DNA from: DATLCI01 sp046714215
GTDB taxonomy: Bacteria; Acidobacteriota; Terriglobia; Terriglobales; Acidobacteriaceae
Reading direction: 5' to 3'
Length of the DNA: 21,455 bases
Assembly (NCBI GenBank): GCA_046714215.1
Contig: JBKKBM010000073.1
Span: forward strand, 1 to 21,455
The translations under genes were made by a program, and so were the position numbers. The notes under the pieces are model-generated. The model was given only the letters and a program-made list of their open reading frames with translations. It was not told where the DNA came from and made no database searches. Below are positions 1 to 7,106 of this stretch, in pieces. Position 1 is the first letter of the stretch, and each line of letters begins with the position of its first letter.

Positions 1-26
1 AGGACGACAAAGTCATCCTGCAGTAA
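1..26 (+). CDS. 3' end of an upstream gene (last codons only)
   Basis: The first 26 bases can be read as the last codons of a + strand gene, ending in residues DDKVILQ and a TAA at 24-26. The next gene starts on the same strand about 90 bp later. Seven codons are too few to identify a product or to prove coding. The call rests only on an open frame reaching the window edge and on the lack of another role for these bases. Confidence 0.3.
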
Positions 27-36
27 AGAGGTCAAC

Positions 37-96
37 GCAGGCGCCCCTGGGGCGCTCCCTAAAAGCGCCTGCCGGAAAAACAGCCGCCAGGCGCTT
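37..96 (+). promoter_or_regulatory. Leader with competing hairpin arms
   Basis: Three arms share the same core. Arm A is gcaggcgc (37-44), arm B is aagcgcctgc (63-72) and arm C is caggcgctt (88-96). B can pair with A (8 bp, 20-nt loop) or with C (9 bp, 16-nt loop), but not with both. The B:C hairpin is followed by cttaacttgttt, so it could end the upstream transcript or attenuate the next gene, whose ribosome binding site begins at 109. The pairing is seen in the sequence; a regulatory role is inferred. Confidence 0.35.
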
Positions 97-118
97 CTTA
101 ACTTGTTTGGGAGAATCA

Positions 119-946
119 ATGCACCGCAAATTCTTAGTCCCGGTTTCCTTGGTCGTCGCTTCCTTCTTTTCCCTCACGCTGTTGCCTGCTTCCGCCAGCG
201 ACCCGCTGCCCCCGGCCGCCGAAGTACTGACCAAGGCTATCGCCCGCGCCAAGTGGGCGAATGAAAACAAGCTCGATGAAGGCTGGGCTTCCACCCGGCG
301 CAGCATCGACCAGAAGCTGAATAAGGAAGGCGTGGTGGAAGTGACCACGGAACGGCTGAGCCAACCGGTACTTGTCCAGGGCAAAGTTTACAACCGGCTG
401 GTCGCCAAGAACAGTAAGCCCCTCGGCGGCGACGACCTCAAGAAGGAGGCCGAGCGGGAAAAGAAGTTTCGCGAAGCCATCGCCAAGGCTAAAAAGGCCG
501 GCTCTGCCGACGATGACGACGTCGAACTCGATGCCGACCTCATCGCGCGCTATCACTTCACCGTCATCAAGCGGGAGTCCGTGGCCGAGCGCAACGCCTT
601 TCTCCTGACGTTCCTACCCCGTCCTGGGGTGAATTTGCCGGAAAAGAAGCGCATGGATCGCGTTCTCAATCGGCTGGAAGGCCGGGTCTGGATCGATAGC
701 GAGAATTATTCCCTGCTCAAGGTGGACATGCATCTCACCGAGCCCACCACCTTGATGGCGGGCTTGGGCAGCATCCGCAGCCTAGACTTTCTTTTGGAAC
801 TCACGCAGGTGGCCCCGGATGTCCTAGTCCCTAAAGAGATCGTGATGGCCTTCGAAGGACGCCAACTATTTCGTTCGGTGCGCGTCAAACAGAGAGGCTA
901 TTTCAGCGACTATCGCAAAATCTCAGAACTGGCGGAAGCCAAGTAA
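119..946 (+). CDS. Exported LolA/RseB-like protein of unknown function
   Basis: This 275-residue protein has a clear Sec signal peptide (MHRKFLVPVSLVVASFF..LLPASAS, cleavage near residue 24), so it is exported. The ATG at 119 is preferred over the TTG at 107 because GGGAGA (109-114) sits four bases before it and the signal peptide then starts cleanly. The mature part has a Lys/Glu-rich, acidic middle (roughly residues 100-145, with DDDD). It then has a beta-rich second half with phrases such as FLLTFLPRPG, GRVWIDSENYSLLKVDMHL and LVPKEIVMAF. That pattern (residue, substrate variable, conversion to a fitted line, final strand FSDYRKIS) resembles the LolA/LppX/RseB lipoprotein-carrier fold, but I see no diagnostic motif. 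It lies 33 bp before the DUF4097 gene and is probably co-transcribed with it. The function is unassigned. Confidence 0.75.
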   Translation: MHRKFLVPVSLVVASFFSLTLLPASASDPLPPAAEVLTKAIARAKWANENKLDEGWASTRRSIDQKLNKEGVVEVTTERLSQPVLVQGKVYNRLVAKNSKPLGGDDLKKEAEREKKFREAIAKAKKAGSADDDDVELDADLIARYHFTVIKRESVAERNAFLLTFLPRPGVNLPEKKRMDRVLNRLEGRVWIDSENYSLLKVDMHLTEPTTLMAGLGSIRSLDFLLELTQVAPDVLVPKEIVMAFEGRQLFRSVRVKQRGYFSDYRKISELAEAK

Positions 947-979
947 CCTAAGAATCTGCAAGACTAAAAAGGAGTGGTT

Positions 980-1972
980 ATGACGACAAGACTCACCCGG
1001 CCCGCTTTCATCTTATGTGCGCTCACGATCCTGGCAACTTTGCCCGCGGCTTCAGCGGCTGACGCGCGCGGCAGCTTCACCAAGACCCTCACGGTCGCTG
1101 GACAGGCGGAGCTGGACGTCAGCACCGGCTCCGGCAACATCACCGTCACCAGCGGCAGCGGTAACACCGTGACCATCCGCGCCACCATCACCGCCAACGA
1201 CCGCTGGTTCGGCGGCGAGAGCATTTCCGCCGCGGAGAAGGTCAAGCGCCTGGAAAGCAATCCGCCGGTGGAGCAGAACGGGAACATCATCACCGTAGGC
1301 AAGATCGCCGACCGCGAGCTCCGCAACAACGTCTCCATCACCTATGACATCACCGTGCCCGCGGCCTCCAAGGTCCGGGCGCAGACTGGCTCAGGTGATG
1401 CCTTCATCACCGGCGTCAACGGTACGGTCAAACTCAGCACCGGCTCCGGTAACGTCACCGCCAAGGACATCGGCGACGAAGCCCGGGTCAGCACCGGCTC
1501 CGGCGACATCCGGCTCGACGGCGTCAAAGGACGCGTGTACGCCAGCGCCGGCAGCGGCAACGTGCAGGCCTATGGCGTGGCCGGCGGCTTCTTCGGTGAG
1601 ACCGGCAGCGGCGACATCACCTACGAGCAGACCTCGCCCGGCAGCGTGACCGCCAAGACCGGCTCGGGCAACATCAAGCTGCGCAACGTTAAAGGCGGCG
1701 TGGAGGCCCACACCGGCAGCGGCGACATCGATGCCGATGGCGATGTCAAAGCTGACTGGCAGGCTCACTCCGGCTCCGGCAACATCAGCCTGCGTCTACC
1801 GAAAGACGCAGCCTTCGATCTGGACGCCCGCAGCTCTTCCGGCAGCATCTCCGTGGGCCATCCCGTCACCTCGCAGGGAGTGGTGAAGCGGAATCGCATT
1901 CAGGGCAAGGTGGGCGCCGGCGGCGTGCTGGTCTCACTGGAATCCGGCTCCGGCGACATTCGTATCCAATAG
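980..1972 (+). CDS. Exported DUF4097-type beta-repeat protein
   Basis: This 330-residue protein has a Sec signal peptide (residues 1 to about 26, ending ASAADA). It is followed by beta-strand repeats of the DUF4097 ('putative adhesin') type built on [STA]GSG[ND][IV]. The ATG at 980 is chosen over the GTG at 974 because GGAG (971-974) is spaced correctly for it. Eight consecutive repeats in the central part are 18-19 residues apart and alternate strictly between GSGD and GSGN. Further copies lie near the N-terminus (TGSGNITV, SGSGNTV) and at the C-terminus (SGSGDIRIQ at the very end). The spacing suits a right-handed beta-helix or solenoid with one repeat per turn. No anchor or transmembrane segment follows the signal, so a periplasmic or extracellular location is inferred. 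Despite the family nickname, an adhesin role is not demonstrated. It forms a likely two-gene operon with the upstream exported protein. Confidence 0.85.
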   Translation: MTTRLTRPAFILCALTILATLPAASAADARGSFTKTLTVAGQAELDVSTGSGNITVTSGSGNTVTIRATITANDRWFGGESISAAEKVKRLESNPPVEQNGNIITVGKIADRELRNNVSITYDITVPAASKVRAQTGSGDAFITGVNGTVKLSTGSGNVTAKDIGDEARVSTGSGDIRLDGVKGRVYASAGSGNVQAYGVAGGFFGETGSGDITYEQTSPGSVTAKTGSGNIKLRNVKGGVEAHTGSGDIDADGDVKADWQAHSGSGNISLRLPKDAAFDLDARSSSGSISVGHPVTSQGVVKRNRIQGKVGAGGVLVSLESGSGDIRIQ

Positions 1973-2008
1973 CTGGCAATGGCTTCGATCAAACTTTTTG
2001 TCAAAACA

Positions 2009-2046
2009 ATGGCCTCACGGGACTTCAATCTCCGTGAGGCCATTTT
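2009..2046 (+). terminator. Rho-independent terminator after the DUF4097 gene
   Basis: A perfect 12-bp stem (2009-2020 with 2032-2043) has an 11-nt loop and runs directly into TTTT at 2043-2046. It lies 36 bp after the stop of the DUF4097 gene. Read on the - strand, the same stem is followed by TGTTTTGAC, so it may also stop transcripts arriving from tsaE. Confidence 0.9.
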
Positions 2047-2068
2047 CTGCACGTCTACGCTGGTCAAC

Positions 2069-2330
2069 TTCCAAACCCACCACAAAGCCACAAGAGAATA
2101 AGGAAGAATCTAGAAGTCGACTCTGAGCCCCCGTTTAACCATGTTTGCAAAATTCGCTGCTTGTTTTGATAAACTTCGCTGCCTCACGCAGCCGTCTTAG
2201 ATTTTCTTGTGTGATTTTCTTTCGCGTGTTTCGAAGGGAACGTTTTCTTCTCTCGCTTTGGGTCTTCTCTCGCTTTGGTTTTTTATTTGTGTAGCTTTGT
2301 GTTCTTTGTGGCTTTGTGGTGGGTTTGGAA
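2069..2330. repeat. 25-bp perfect inverted repeat flanking a non-coding 212-bp segment
   Basis: The 25 bases at 2069-2093 are the exact reverse complement of 2306-2330. Past one mismatch on the outer side, four more bases pair (2064-2067 with 2332-2335). The right arm reads as phased CTTTGTG units (ctttgtg-ttctttgtg-gctttgtgg). The 212 bp between the arms is AT-richer than the flanking genes, has no convincing ORF and contains no transposase. It could be a small non-autonomous mobile element, or two opposed copies of a short dispersed intergenic repeat. No target-site duplication was evident by eye. Confidence 0.7.
2246..2278. repeat. 16-bp tandem direct repeat, period 17
   Basis: The unit tcttctctcgctttgg occurs at 2246-2261 and again at 2263-2278. 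It lies inside the non-coding segment between DUF4097 and tsaE and is pyrimidine-rich on the + strand. No function is apparent. The rest of the 1973-2362 intergenic stretch holds the terminator and the inverted repeat, and nothing else I can recognise. Confidence 0.75.
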
Positions 2331-2362
2331 TTTGATTCCGGGTTTGCTTCTCAATTACTCAA

Positions 2363-2800
2363 TTACCCGATTACAATTTTCCTCTCGTCTCCACCCCGGT
2401 GCTCGATGGCGATCTCGACATCCCTGCCTTCGCGGAAGCGCTCGAACTTCTCTCCCCACTCGATCAGCAGCACACTGTTGGCTTCCATCAAGTCATCGAG
2501 GGCCAGGGTATCGAGCTCACGCGCCGTATCGATGCGATAAAGGTCGATGTGGAAGACATTCACCTGAGGTCCGCGATATTCGTGGATCAACGTGAACGTG
2601 GGGCTGGTGACATCGTCCTGGGCGGCGGCGGAAAAGCCTTCCGCGATGCCCTTCACCATTGTCGTCTTGCCCGCGCCCAGGTCGCCGCGCAAGACCACGA
2701 CCTTTGGGGGCGCGAGACTGGCCGCCAACTTCCGCCCGATGGCGACGGTCTCCTCGGCTGAATGCGAATCGAATTCCTGCTGCGCCGTGCGAGCGCTCAT
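2363..2800 (-). CDS. tsaE: tRNA t6A37 synthesis ATPase TsaE
   Basis: TsaE is the P-loop ATPase that works with TsaB and TsaD to make N6-threonylcarbamoyladenosine at position 37 of ANN-decoding tRNAs, in the cytoplasm. The 145-residue protein has the family hallmarks in order: Walker A GDLGAGKTT (39-47), SPTFTLIHEY (66-75), FHIDLYRI (83-90, the HxDxYR motif) and LIEWGEKF (112-119). Length is typical. Its ATG overlaps the nnr stop in an ATGA (2797-2800), so it is translationally coupled to nnr. That order, nnr then tsaE, is common in bacteria. It is the last gene of the K+ channel-nnr-tsaE set, and no strong terminator lies immediately after it. Confidence 0.96.
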   Translation of the reverse strand: MSARTAQQEFDSHSAEETVAIGRKLAASLAPPKVVVLRGDLGAGKTTMVKGIAEGFSAAAQDDVTSPTFTLIHEYRGPQVNVFHIDLYRIDTARELDTLALDDLMEANSVLLIEWGEKFERFREGRDVEIAIEHRGGDERKIVIG

Positions 2801-4413
2801 CCTGCCTGCGCTCCCGTATTCGCCGCGCCGGCATCGGAAGCTCCGGCGCCCCCAGCCGCGACTCCCTCTTCCTCCAGCGCTGCCTGCGTGTGCAGCACGG
2901 CATGCGGCAGTGCCATCAGCAGGTCGGTGGCCGTCATGGAGATCTCGCCCATCTCATCGCGGGCGATGTCGCCCGCCAATCCGTGGAGATACACCGCCGC
3001 GATCACCGCCTCAGCCGGCTTGTCTCTATGCTGGGCCAGCATCGCGGCGATCATTCCGGTCAGCATGTCACCCGTGCCGCCGGTCGCCATGCCCGGATTG
3101 CCCGTGGTGTTCACCCATAACTTCCCGCTGGGCTCGGCCACCAGGGTATGCCGTCCCTTGAGCACCACGTAACAATGATGGTCCACCGCAAACGTGCGCG
3201 CGATCCCCATCCGGTCCGCCTGCACTTTTTCCGCGGAGATCCCCAGCAGCCTGCCCATCTCGCCGGGATGCGGCGTCAACACCAGCACGCGGTCCAGGTT
3301 ACGCATATTTAATTCCTGGATGCGGCCTTCGTAGGCGTTCAGTCCATCCGCGTCGAGCACGGCGGGCATCTCCGTCTTATCGATCGCGGAGCGCGCGAAC
3401 TGCGCCGCTTCTTTGTCGCGGGAGAGTCCCGGACCGATGGCGATTGCGTCTTTTCCGCTTACGATCCCCGCCTTGCGCAAGGCCTCCAACCCCAGGATGG
3501 AAAATCCACCCGCCTCGTTCTCCATCATCGCCGCAGTCATCAGTTCGGGTGAAAAGCTGGCAATCGTCGGCTGCACGGACTTGGGCGAGGCCACGGTCAC
3601 CAGTGCCGCGCCACACCGCAGCGCAGCCATACCCGCCATCGCCGGCGCTCCCGCCTTGCCCGGCGCCCCGCCCAGCACCAGCACATGACCGAAGTCGCCC
3701 TTATGCGCGTCGAGCTTCCGCGGCGCCAGCACCTGTGCCAGATCTGCAGGCCTGATGTGATGAAAATCCTGCTGGGAGTGCTTGCCGATAAGCTCGTCCG
3801 TGGATCCGATGCCCCGCACGATGGTCGCAACCTCACCAAACTGAAATACATGCGCCGGCTTCAACGCGGTAAAGGTGACGATCGACGACGCCTTCACCAC
3901 GGGACTTCCCGCTACCGCGCTGCGCGCATCCGCATCGGCGCCGGAAGGAATGTCCACCGCAACGATGGGGAGACCGGAATCATTCATCCGCTCCACCGCT
4001 GCGGCATAGAGTCCCTCCAGGGGCAGCCGCGCGCCCGTGCCCAGCAGCGCATCCACGATCAAGTCGTAGCCCGAGAGCTTGGGCAATTCTTTTTCTTTGT
4101 AGACAGCTGCGGGCGGCTCGTCCAGGCGTGCAAAAGTCTCCGCCGCGTCGCCCTTCAGCTCTTCCGGCCGCGCCAGTAGGAAGGCTTTTACTTTCTTCCC
4201 CTCCTTGGCTAGGCGGCGCGCCACCACGAAGCCGTCGCCACCGTTGTTTCCCTTGCCGCACAGCACGCAGATGCGCTCGGCAGAGGGATAGTCCGTCCGG
4301 ATCTGGTCGGCCACCGCCTTGCCCGCGTTCTCCATAAGTTGGAGGAACGGTACTCCGACCGCAGCCGTTGCTGCGTCGATGGCGCGCATCTCCGCCGCCG
4401 TTACGATCCTCAT
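2797..4413 (-). CDS. nnr: Bifunctional NAD(P)HX epimerase / ADP-dependent dehydratase
   Basis: This 538-residue enzyme repairs hydrated NADH and NADPH. The N-terminal YjeF_N domain (about 1-215) epimerises NAD(P)HX; it shows GKGNNGGDGFVVARRL, DALLGTG and VAVDIPSG. The C-terminal ribokinase-like domain (about 230-505) is the dehydratase. It shows HKGDFGHVLVLGGAPG, AIGPGLSRD, VLDADGLNAY, LTPHPGEMGRLLG, VVLKGRHT and NPGMATGGTGDMLTG. All key motifs of both halves are present, so both activities are expected. The last 30 or so residues (after HAVLHTQAALEEEG) are a low-complexity Ala/Gly tail, which is unusual for the family. The start overlaps the stop of the K+ channel gene in an ATGA (4410-4413) and the end overlaps tsaE the same way. 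The protein is cytosolic. Confidence 0.96.
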   Translation of the reverse strand: MRIVTAAEMRAIDAATAAVGVPFLQLMENAGKAVADQIRTDYPSAERICVLCGKGNNGGDGFVVARRLAKEGKKVKAFLLARPEELKGDAAETFARLDEPPAAVYKEKELPKLSGYDLIVDALLGTGARLPLEGLYAAAVERMNDSGLPIVAVDIPSGADADARSAVAGSPVVKASSIVTFTALKPAHVFQFGEVATIVRGIGSTDELIGKHSQQDFHHIRPADLAQVLAPRKLDAHKGDFGHVLVLGGAPGKAGAPAMAGMAALRCGAALVTVASPKSVQPTIASFSPELMTAAMMENEAGGFSILGLEALRKAGIVSGKDAIAIGPGLSRDKEAAQFARSAIDKTEMPAVLDADGLNAYEGRIQELNMRNLDRVLVLTPHPGEMGRLLGISAEKVQADRMGIARTFAVDHHCYVVLKGRHTLVAEPSGKLWVNTTGNPGMATGGTGDMLTGMIAAMLAQHRDKPAEAVIAAVYLHGLAGDIARDEMGEISMTATDLLMALPHAVLHTQAALEEEGVAAGGAGASDAGAANTGAQAG

Positions 4414-5435
4414 GCAGGTTTACCTGACGCCACGCCCTCCAGCATCGGCATCTTGACCGCCTCGCCCATCACGATCAGGTTGTCGCCCGCGCCGATGGGT
4501 TCGTTGGCCGTAGGATTGAAGCACGGACGCCCATCCGCCCGCTTGATCGCCAGGATCATGATCCCCATGTCGCGATGAATGTAGGACGAACCCACCGTGG
4601 TCCCCGCCAGCCGGGAGCGCGCGTCCACCAGGATCTCTTCGATCACCATCTCTTCATGGATGTCGCGGTCTACGGCAATGTCCAGGAAATCGACCACATG
4701 CGGGCGCAGAAAGCTCTGGGCCACGCGATGTCCCGCGGATTTATACGGCGAGATCACCGAATCCGCCCCGGCGGTCTTCAAATGCTTTTCCGCGCCTTCC
4801 TCGCTGGCCCGGGCAATGATCTTTAGTTTGGGATTCAGTGCGCGCGCCGTGAGCACGATGTAAATGTTGGTCGCGTCGGTCGTAGTGGCGGCCACCAGCC
4901 CTGCCGCGCGCTCGATCCCGGCCTGGCGCAGCACCTTTTCCTGGGTAGCGTCGCCCTCCAGCAGCAGCCACTCGGTCGGCTCTTCTTCCAGCCGTTTGCG
5001 ATCTGCTTCTATCACCACGAACGGAACCGGCTTGCGCGCCAGTTCGCGCCCTGCGCTGTGCCCCACCCGGCCCGCTCCACACAGGATGTAGTGCCCGCTG
5101 AGTTTCTCGATCTCACGCTGCATTCTTTTTGTCCCAAACACCTTTTCGAGCTCGAATTCTAGCAGGGTCTGGGTCAGCGTTCCGATGGTGAAGAACACAC
5201 TCCCCACCCCGAAGACCATCAGAAAGAGGTTGAAGGTCCTTCCCGCCTGCGAGAGTTCATGCACTTCGCGATAGCCCACCGTGGCCATCGTCATCACCAC
5301 CATGTAGACGGAGTCGAACCAACTCCACCCTTCGATGATGCGAAAGCCCACCACGCCCATCAGCGCGATGAATACCAGTACCACCAGCATGGATTGCAGG
5401 TGACGTAGCGCGGATTGTTGGCGCAAGGCTTTCAT
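4410..5435 (-). CDS. Two-TM potassium channel with RCK (TrkA-N/TrkA-C) domains
   Basis: This 341-residue protein is built like MthK-type channels. It has TM1 (about residues 13-35), a pore loop with TVGYRE (near 53-58), TM2 (about 68-92), a cytoplasmic TrkA-N/RCK domain starting at HYILCGAGRVG (nucleotide-binding glycine motif) and a TrkA-C domain in the last 80 residues (EEILVDARSRLAGTTVG...AGDNLIVMG). The RCK half should bind a nucleotide or ion and gate the pore. The selectivity filter keeps TVGY, but the usual GD is replaced by RE, so K+ selectivity is likely but not certain. It is the first gene of a coupled three-gene set with nnr and tsaE. The functional link to those two is unclear and may only be positional. 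The ATG lacks a strong ribosome binding site. Confidence 0.9.
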   Translation of the reverse strand: MKALRQQSALRHLQSMLVVLVFIALMGVVGFRIIEGWSWFDSVYMVVMTMATVGYREVHELSQAGRTFNLFLMVFGVGSVFFTIGTLTQTLLEFELEKVFGTKRMQREIEKLSGHYILCGAGRVGHSAGRELARKPVPFVVIEADRKRLEEEPTEWLLLEGDATQEKVLRQAGIERAAGLVAATTTDATNIYIVLTARALNPKLKIIARASEEGAEKHLKTAGADSVISPYKSAGHRVAQSFLRPHVVDFLDIAVDRDIHEEMVIEEILVDARSRLAGTTVGSSYIHRDMGIMILAIKRADGRPCFNPTANEPIGAGDNLIVMGEAVKMPMLEGVASGKPA

Positions 5436-5470
5436 GGTCTCGCGGGAATTGTATCAACACGGAAAAATAA

Positions 5471-5494
5471 AGGCCCTCCGCGTCCGGAGGGCCT
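5471..5494 (-). terminator. Rho-independent terminator after the CAT-type permease
   Basis: A perfect 10-bp stem (5471-5480 with 5485-5494) with loop cgtc is followed on the - strand by TTATTTTTCC. It lies 17 bp after the permease stop at 5511 and just before the K+ channel gene, so it separates the two transcription units. Confidence 0.9.
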
Positions 5495-5510
5495 AAGCAA
5501 AACACACCCG

Positions 5511-7067
5511 TTACTTTGCCAGCGCCTTTTGCACGTAGCTGTGGCTTCTTCCGTAGGCGAGGTAGATCAACATTCCAAAAGCCAGCCAGATGGCCAGGCG
5601 GATCCAGGTCACAGCGGGCAGGTTGAGCATCAGGTAGGTGCATGCGATGATGCCAAGGATGGGCACGAGCGGCACCAGAGGCGTCTTGAAGGGACGCTCC
5701 AAGTCCGGCCTTCGCACTCTTAGTACCCAAACACCGGCGCAGACGATAACGAACGCAAACAACGTGCCAATGCTGACCAGATGGCCTAGTTCACTTATGG
5801 GAAGGACGGCCGGTAAGATCGCGACCGGCAATCCGATCACGATGTTGGTGATCCATGGGGTGCGGAACTTCGGATGCACAGCGCTCGCCCACTTCGGCAA
5901 GAGCCCATCACGCGACATGGAGTAGAAGACCCGGGACTGGCCCAGCAACATGACCAGCATCACCGTGCCGAGGCCGAAGATGGCTCCACCCTTGACCAGC
6001 AGCGACGCCGCATTCAGTTCCCGCCCGCCCATGTTGAAGCGCAACCAGGCCGGGTTAGCGACGTCGATGCCTACGGCGACCGGGTCAGGAACATTCAGCT
6101 TGGTGTAGTGGACCATGCCGGTGAGCAAGCCGGAGACGGCAATATAGAGGATGGTGCAGATGACCAGCGAGCCGAGAATGCCGATGGGCATATCCCGCTG
6201 GGGATTCTTGGCCTCTTGCGCCGCAGTGGAGACGGCGTCGAAACCGATGTAGGCGAAGAAGACAACCGCGGCTGCGGCCGCGATGCCGTTAAATCCAAAC
6301 TCACCTTTGCCCGTGGATTCAGGAATGAAAGGCGTCCAGTTCGCTTGCGCGACTCCGGGGTTCTTCAACACATAGGCCAGCGCGATGCCGATGAAGATAA
6401 GCACGATGGTGACCTTGATGATCACGACCGCCGAGTTCAAATTGGCCGACTCGCGAATGCCCTTGATCAACACAGCCGTGACCAGCAGGATGACGATGAA
6501 GGCCACCAGGTTGAACATGCCGGTCGCCTGCTGCAAGCCCGATGGGTCTATCCCGGAAGGCAAGCTGCTGAGAGCCATCCAGCGTTCGTTGTAGAAAACC
6601 AGCTGGGTTCCCGGCGTCGCCGTTAATTGCGGCGGGATGTGAATGCCGAAGTCCTGCAGAAAGCTGACAAAGTATCCGCTCCAGCCAGAGGCGACGGTGG
6701 CGGCCCCGAGCGCATATTCCAGCACCAGGTCCCATCCGATGATCCAGGCAAAGACTTCCCCCAGAGTCGCATAACCGTAAGTGTAGGCGGAGCCGGCGAT
6801 GGGGATAAGTGACGCGAACTCCGCGTAGCAGAGTCCGGCGAAGGCACAGGCCAATCCGGCCAGCACGAAGGACAGGACGATCGCGGGGCCGGCATGCTGG
6901 GCGGCGGCTTGTCCGGTGAGGACGAAAATACCCGCGCCAATAATGGCTCCGATGCCCAACGTTACCAGATTCACGGGGCCCAGGACCCGCTTCAGACTAT
7001 GTTCGCCGGTATCCTTGGCCTCTTCCATCAGCAGGTTCAGAGGCTTGGTAGCCAGGTACTTGGCCAT
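5511..7067 (-). CDS. APC-superfamily amino-acid permease, CAT (cationic amino-acid transporter) type
   Basis: This 518-residue inner-membrane transporter has about 12-14 hydrophobic helices. After a short cytoplasmic N-terminus (..EHSLKRVLGPVNLV) the TM1 signature GIGAIIGAGIFVLTG is typical of bacterial CAT-family permeases such as YfnA/ApcT. The stretches AGLCYAEFASLIPIAGSAYTY and FFAYIGFDAVSTAAQEAKNP (TM6-8 area) are also family hallmarks. These permeases usually exchange or symport amino acids with protons. The actual substrate cannot be read from the sequence. The ATG at 7067 is supported by AAAGGAG (7074-7080 on the opposite strand). It follows a second APC permease by 39 bp, so the two are probably co-transcribed, and it is closed by a strong terminator. 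Confidence 0.92.
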   Translation of the reverse strand: MAKYLATKPLNLLMEEAKDTGEHSLKRVLGPVNLVTLGIGAIIGAGIFVLTGQAAAQHAGPAIVLSFVLAGLACAFAGLCYAEFASLIPIAGSAYTYGYATLGEVFAWIIGWDLVLEYALGAATVASGWSGYFVSFLQDFGIHIPPQLTATPGTQLVFYNERWMALSSLPSGIDPSGLQQATGMFNLVAFIVILLVTAVLIKGIRESANLNSAVVIIKVTIVLIFIGIALAYVLKNPGVAQANWTPFIPESTGKGEFGFNGIAAAAAVVFFAYIGFDAVSTAAQEAKNPQRDMPIGILGSLVICTILYIAVSGLLTGMVHYTKLNVPDPVAVGIDVANPAWLRFNMGGRELNAASLLVKGGAIFGLGTVMLVMLLGQSRVFYSMSRDGLLPKWASAVHPKFRTPWITNIVIGLPVAILPAVLPISELGHLVSIGTLFAFVIVCAGVWVLRVRRPDLERPFKTPLVPLVPILGIIACTYLMLNLPAVTWIRLAIWLAFGMLIYLAYGRSHSYVQKALAK

Positions 7068-7106
7068 CTATTTCTCCTTTATCCATTCAGAATAGGATTG
7101 CTTCTC

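Noticed and set aside
2275..2595. + strand open frames at the tsaE 3' end
   Set aside because: They start in the repeat-rich intergenic segment and continue antisense into tsaE. No ribosome binding site or domain is seen.
5874..6626. 250-codon + strand open frame opposite the CAT-type permease
   Set aside because: Antisense shadow. The translation is hydrophilic and full of Asp, Gly, Arg and Gln, a mirror of hydrophobic codons, with no start signal.
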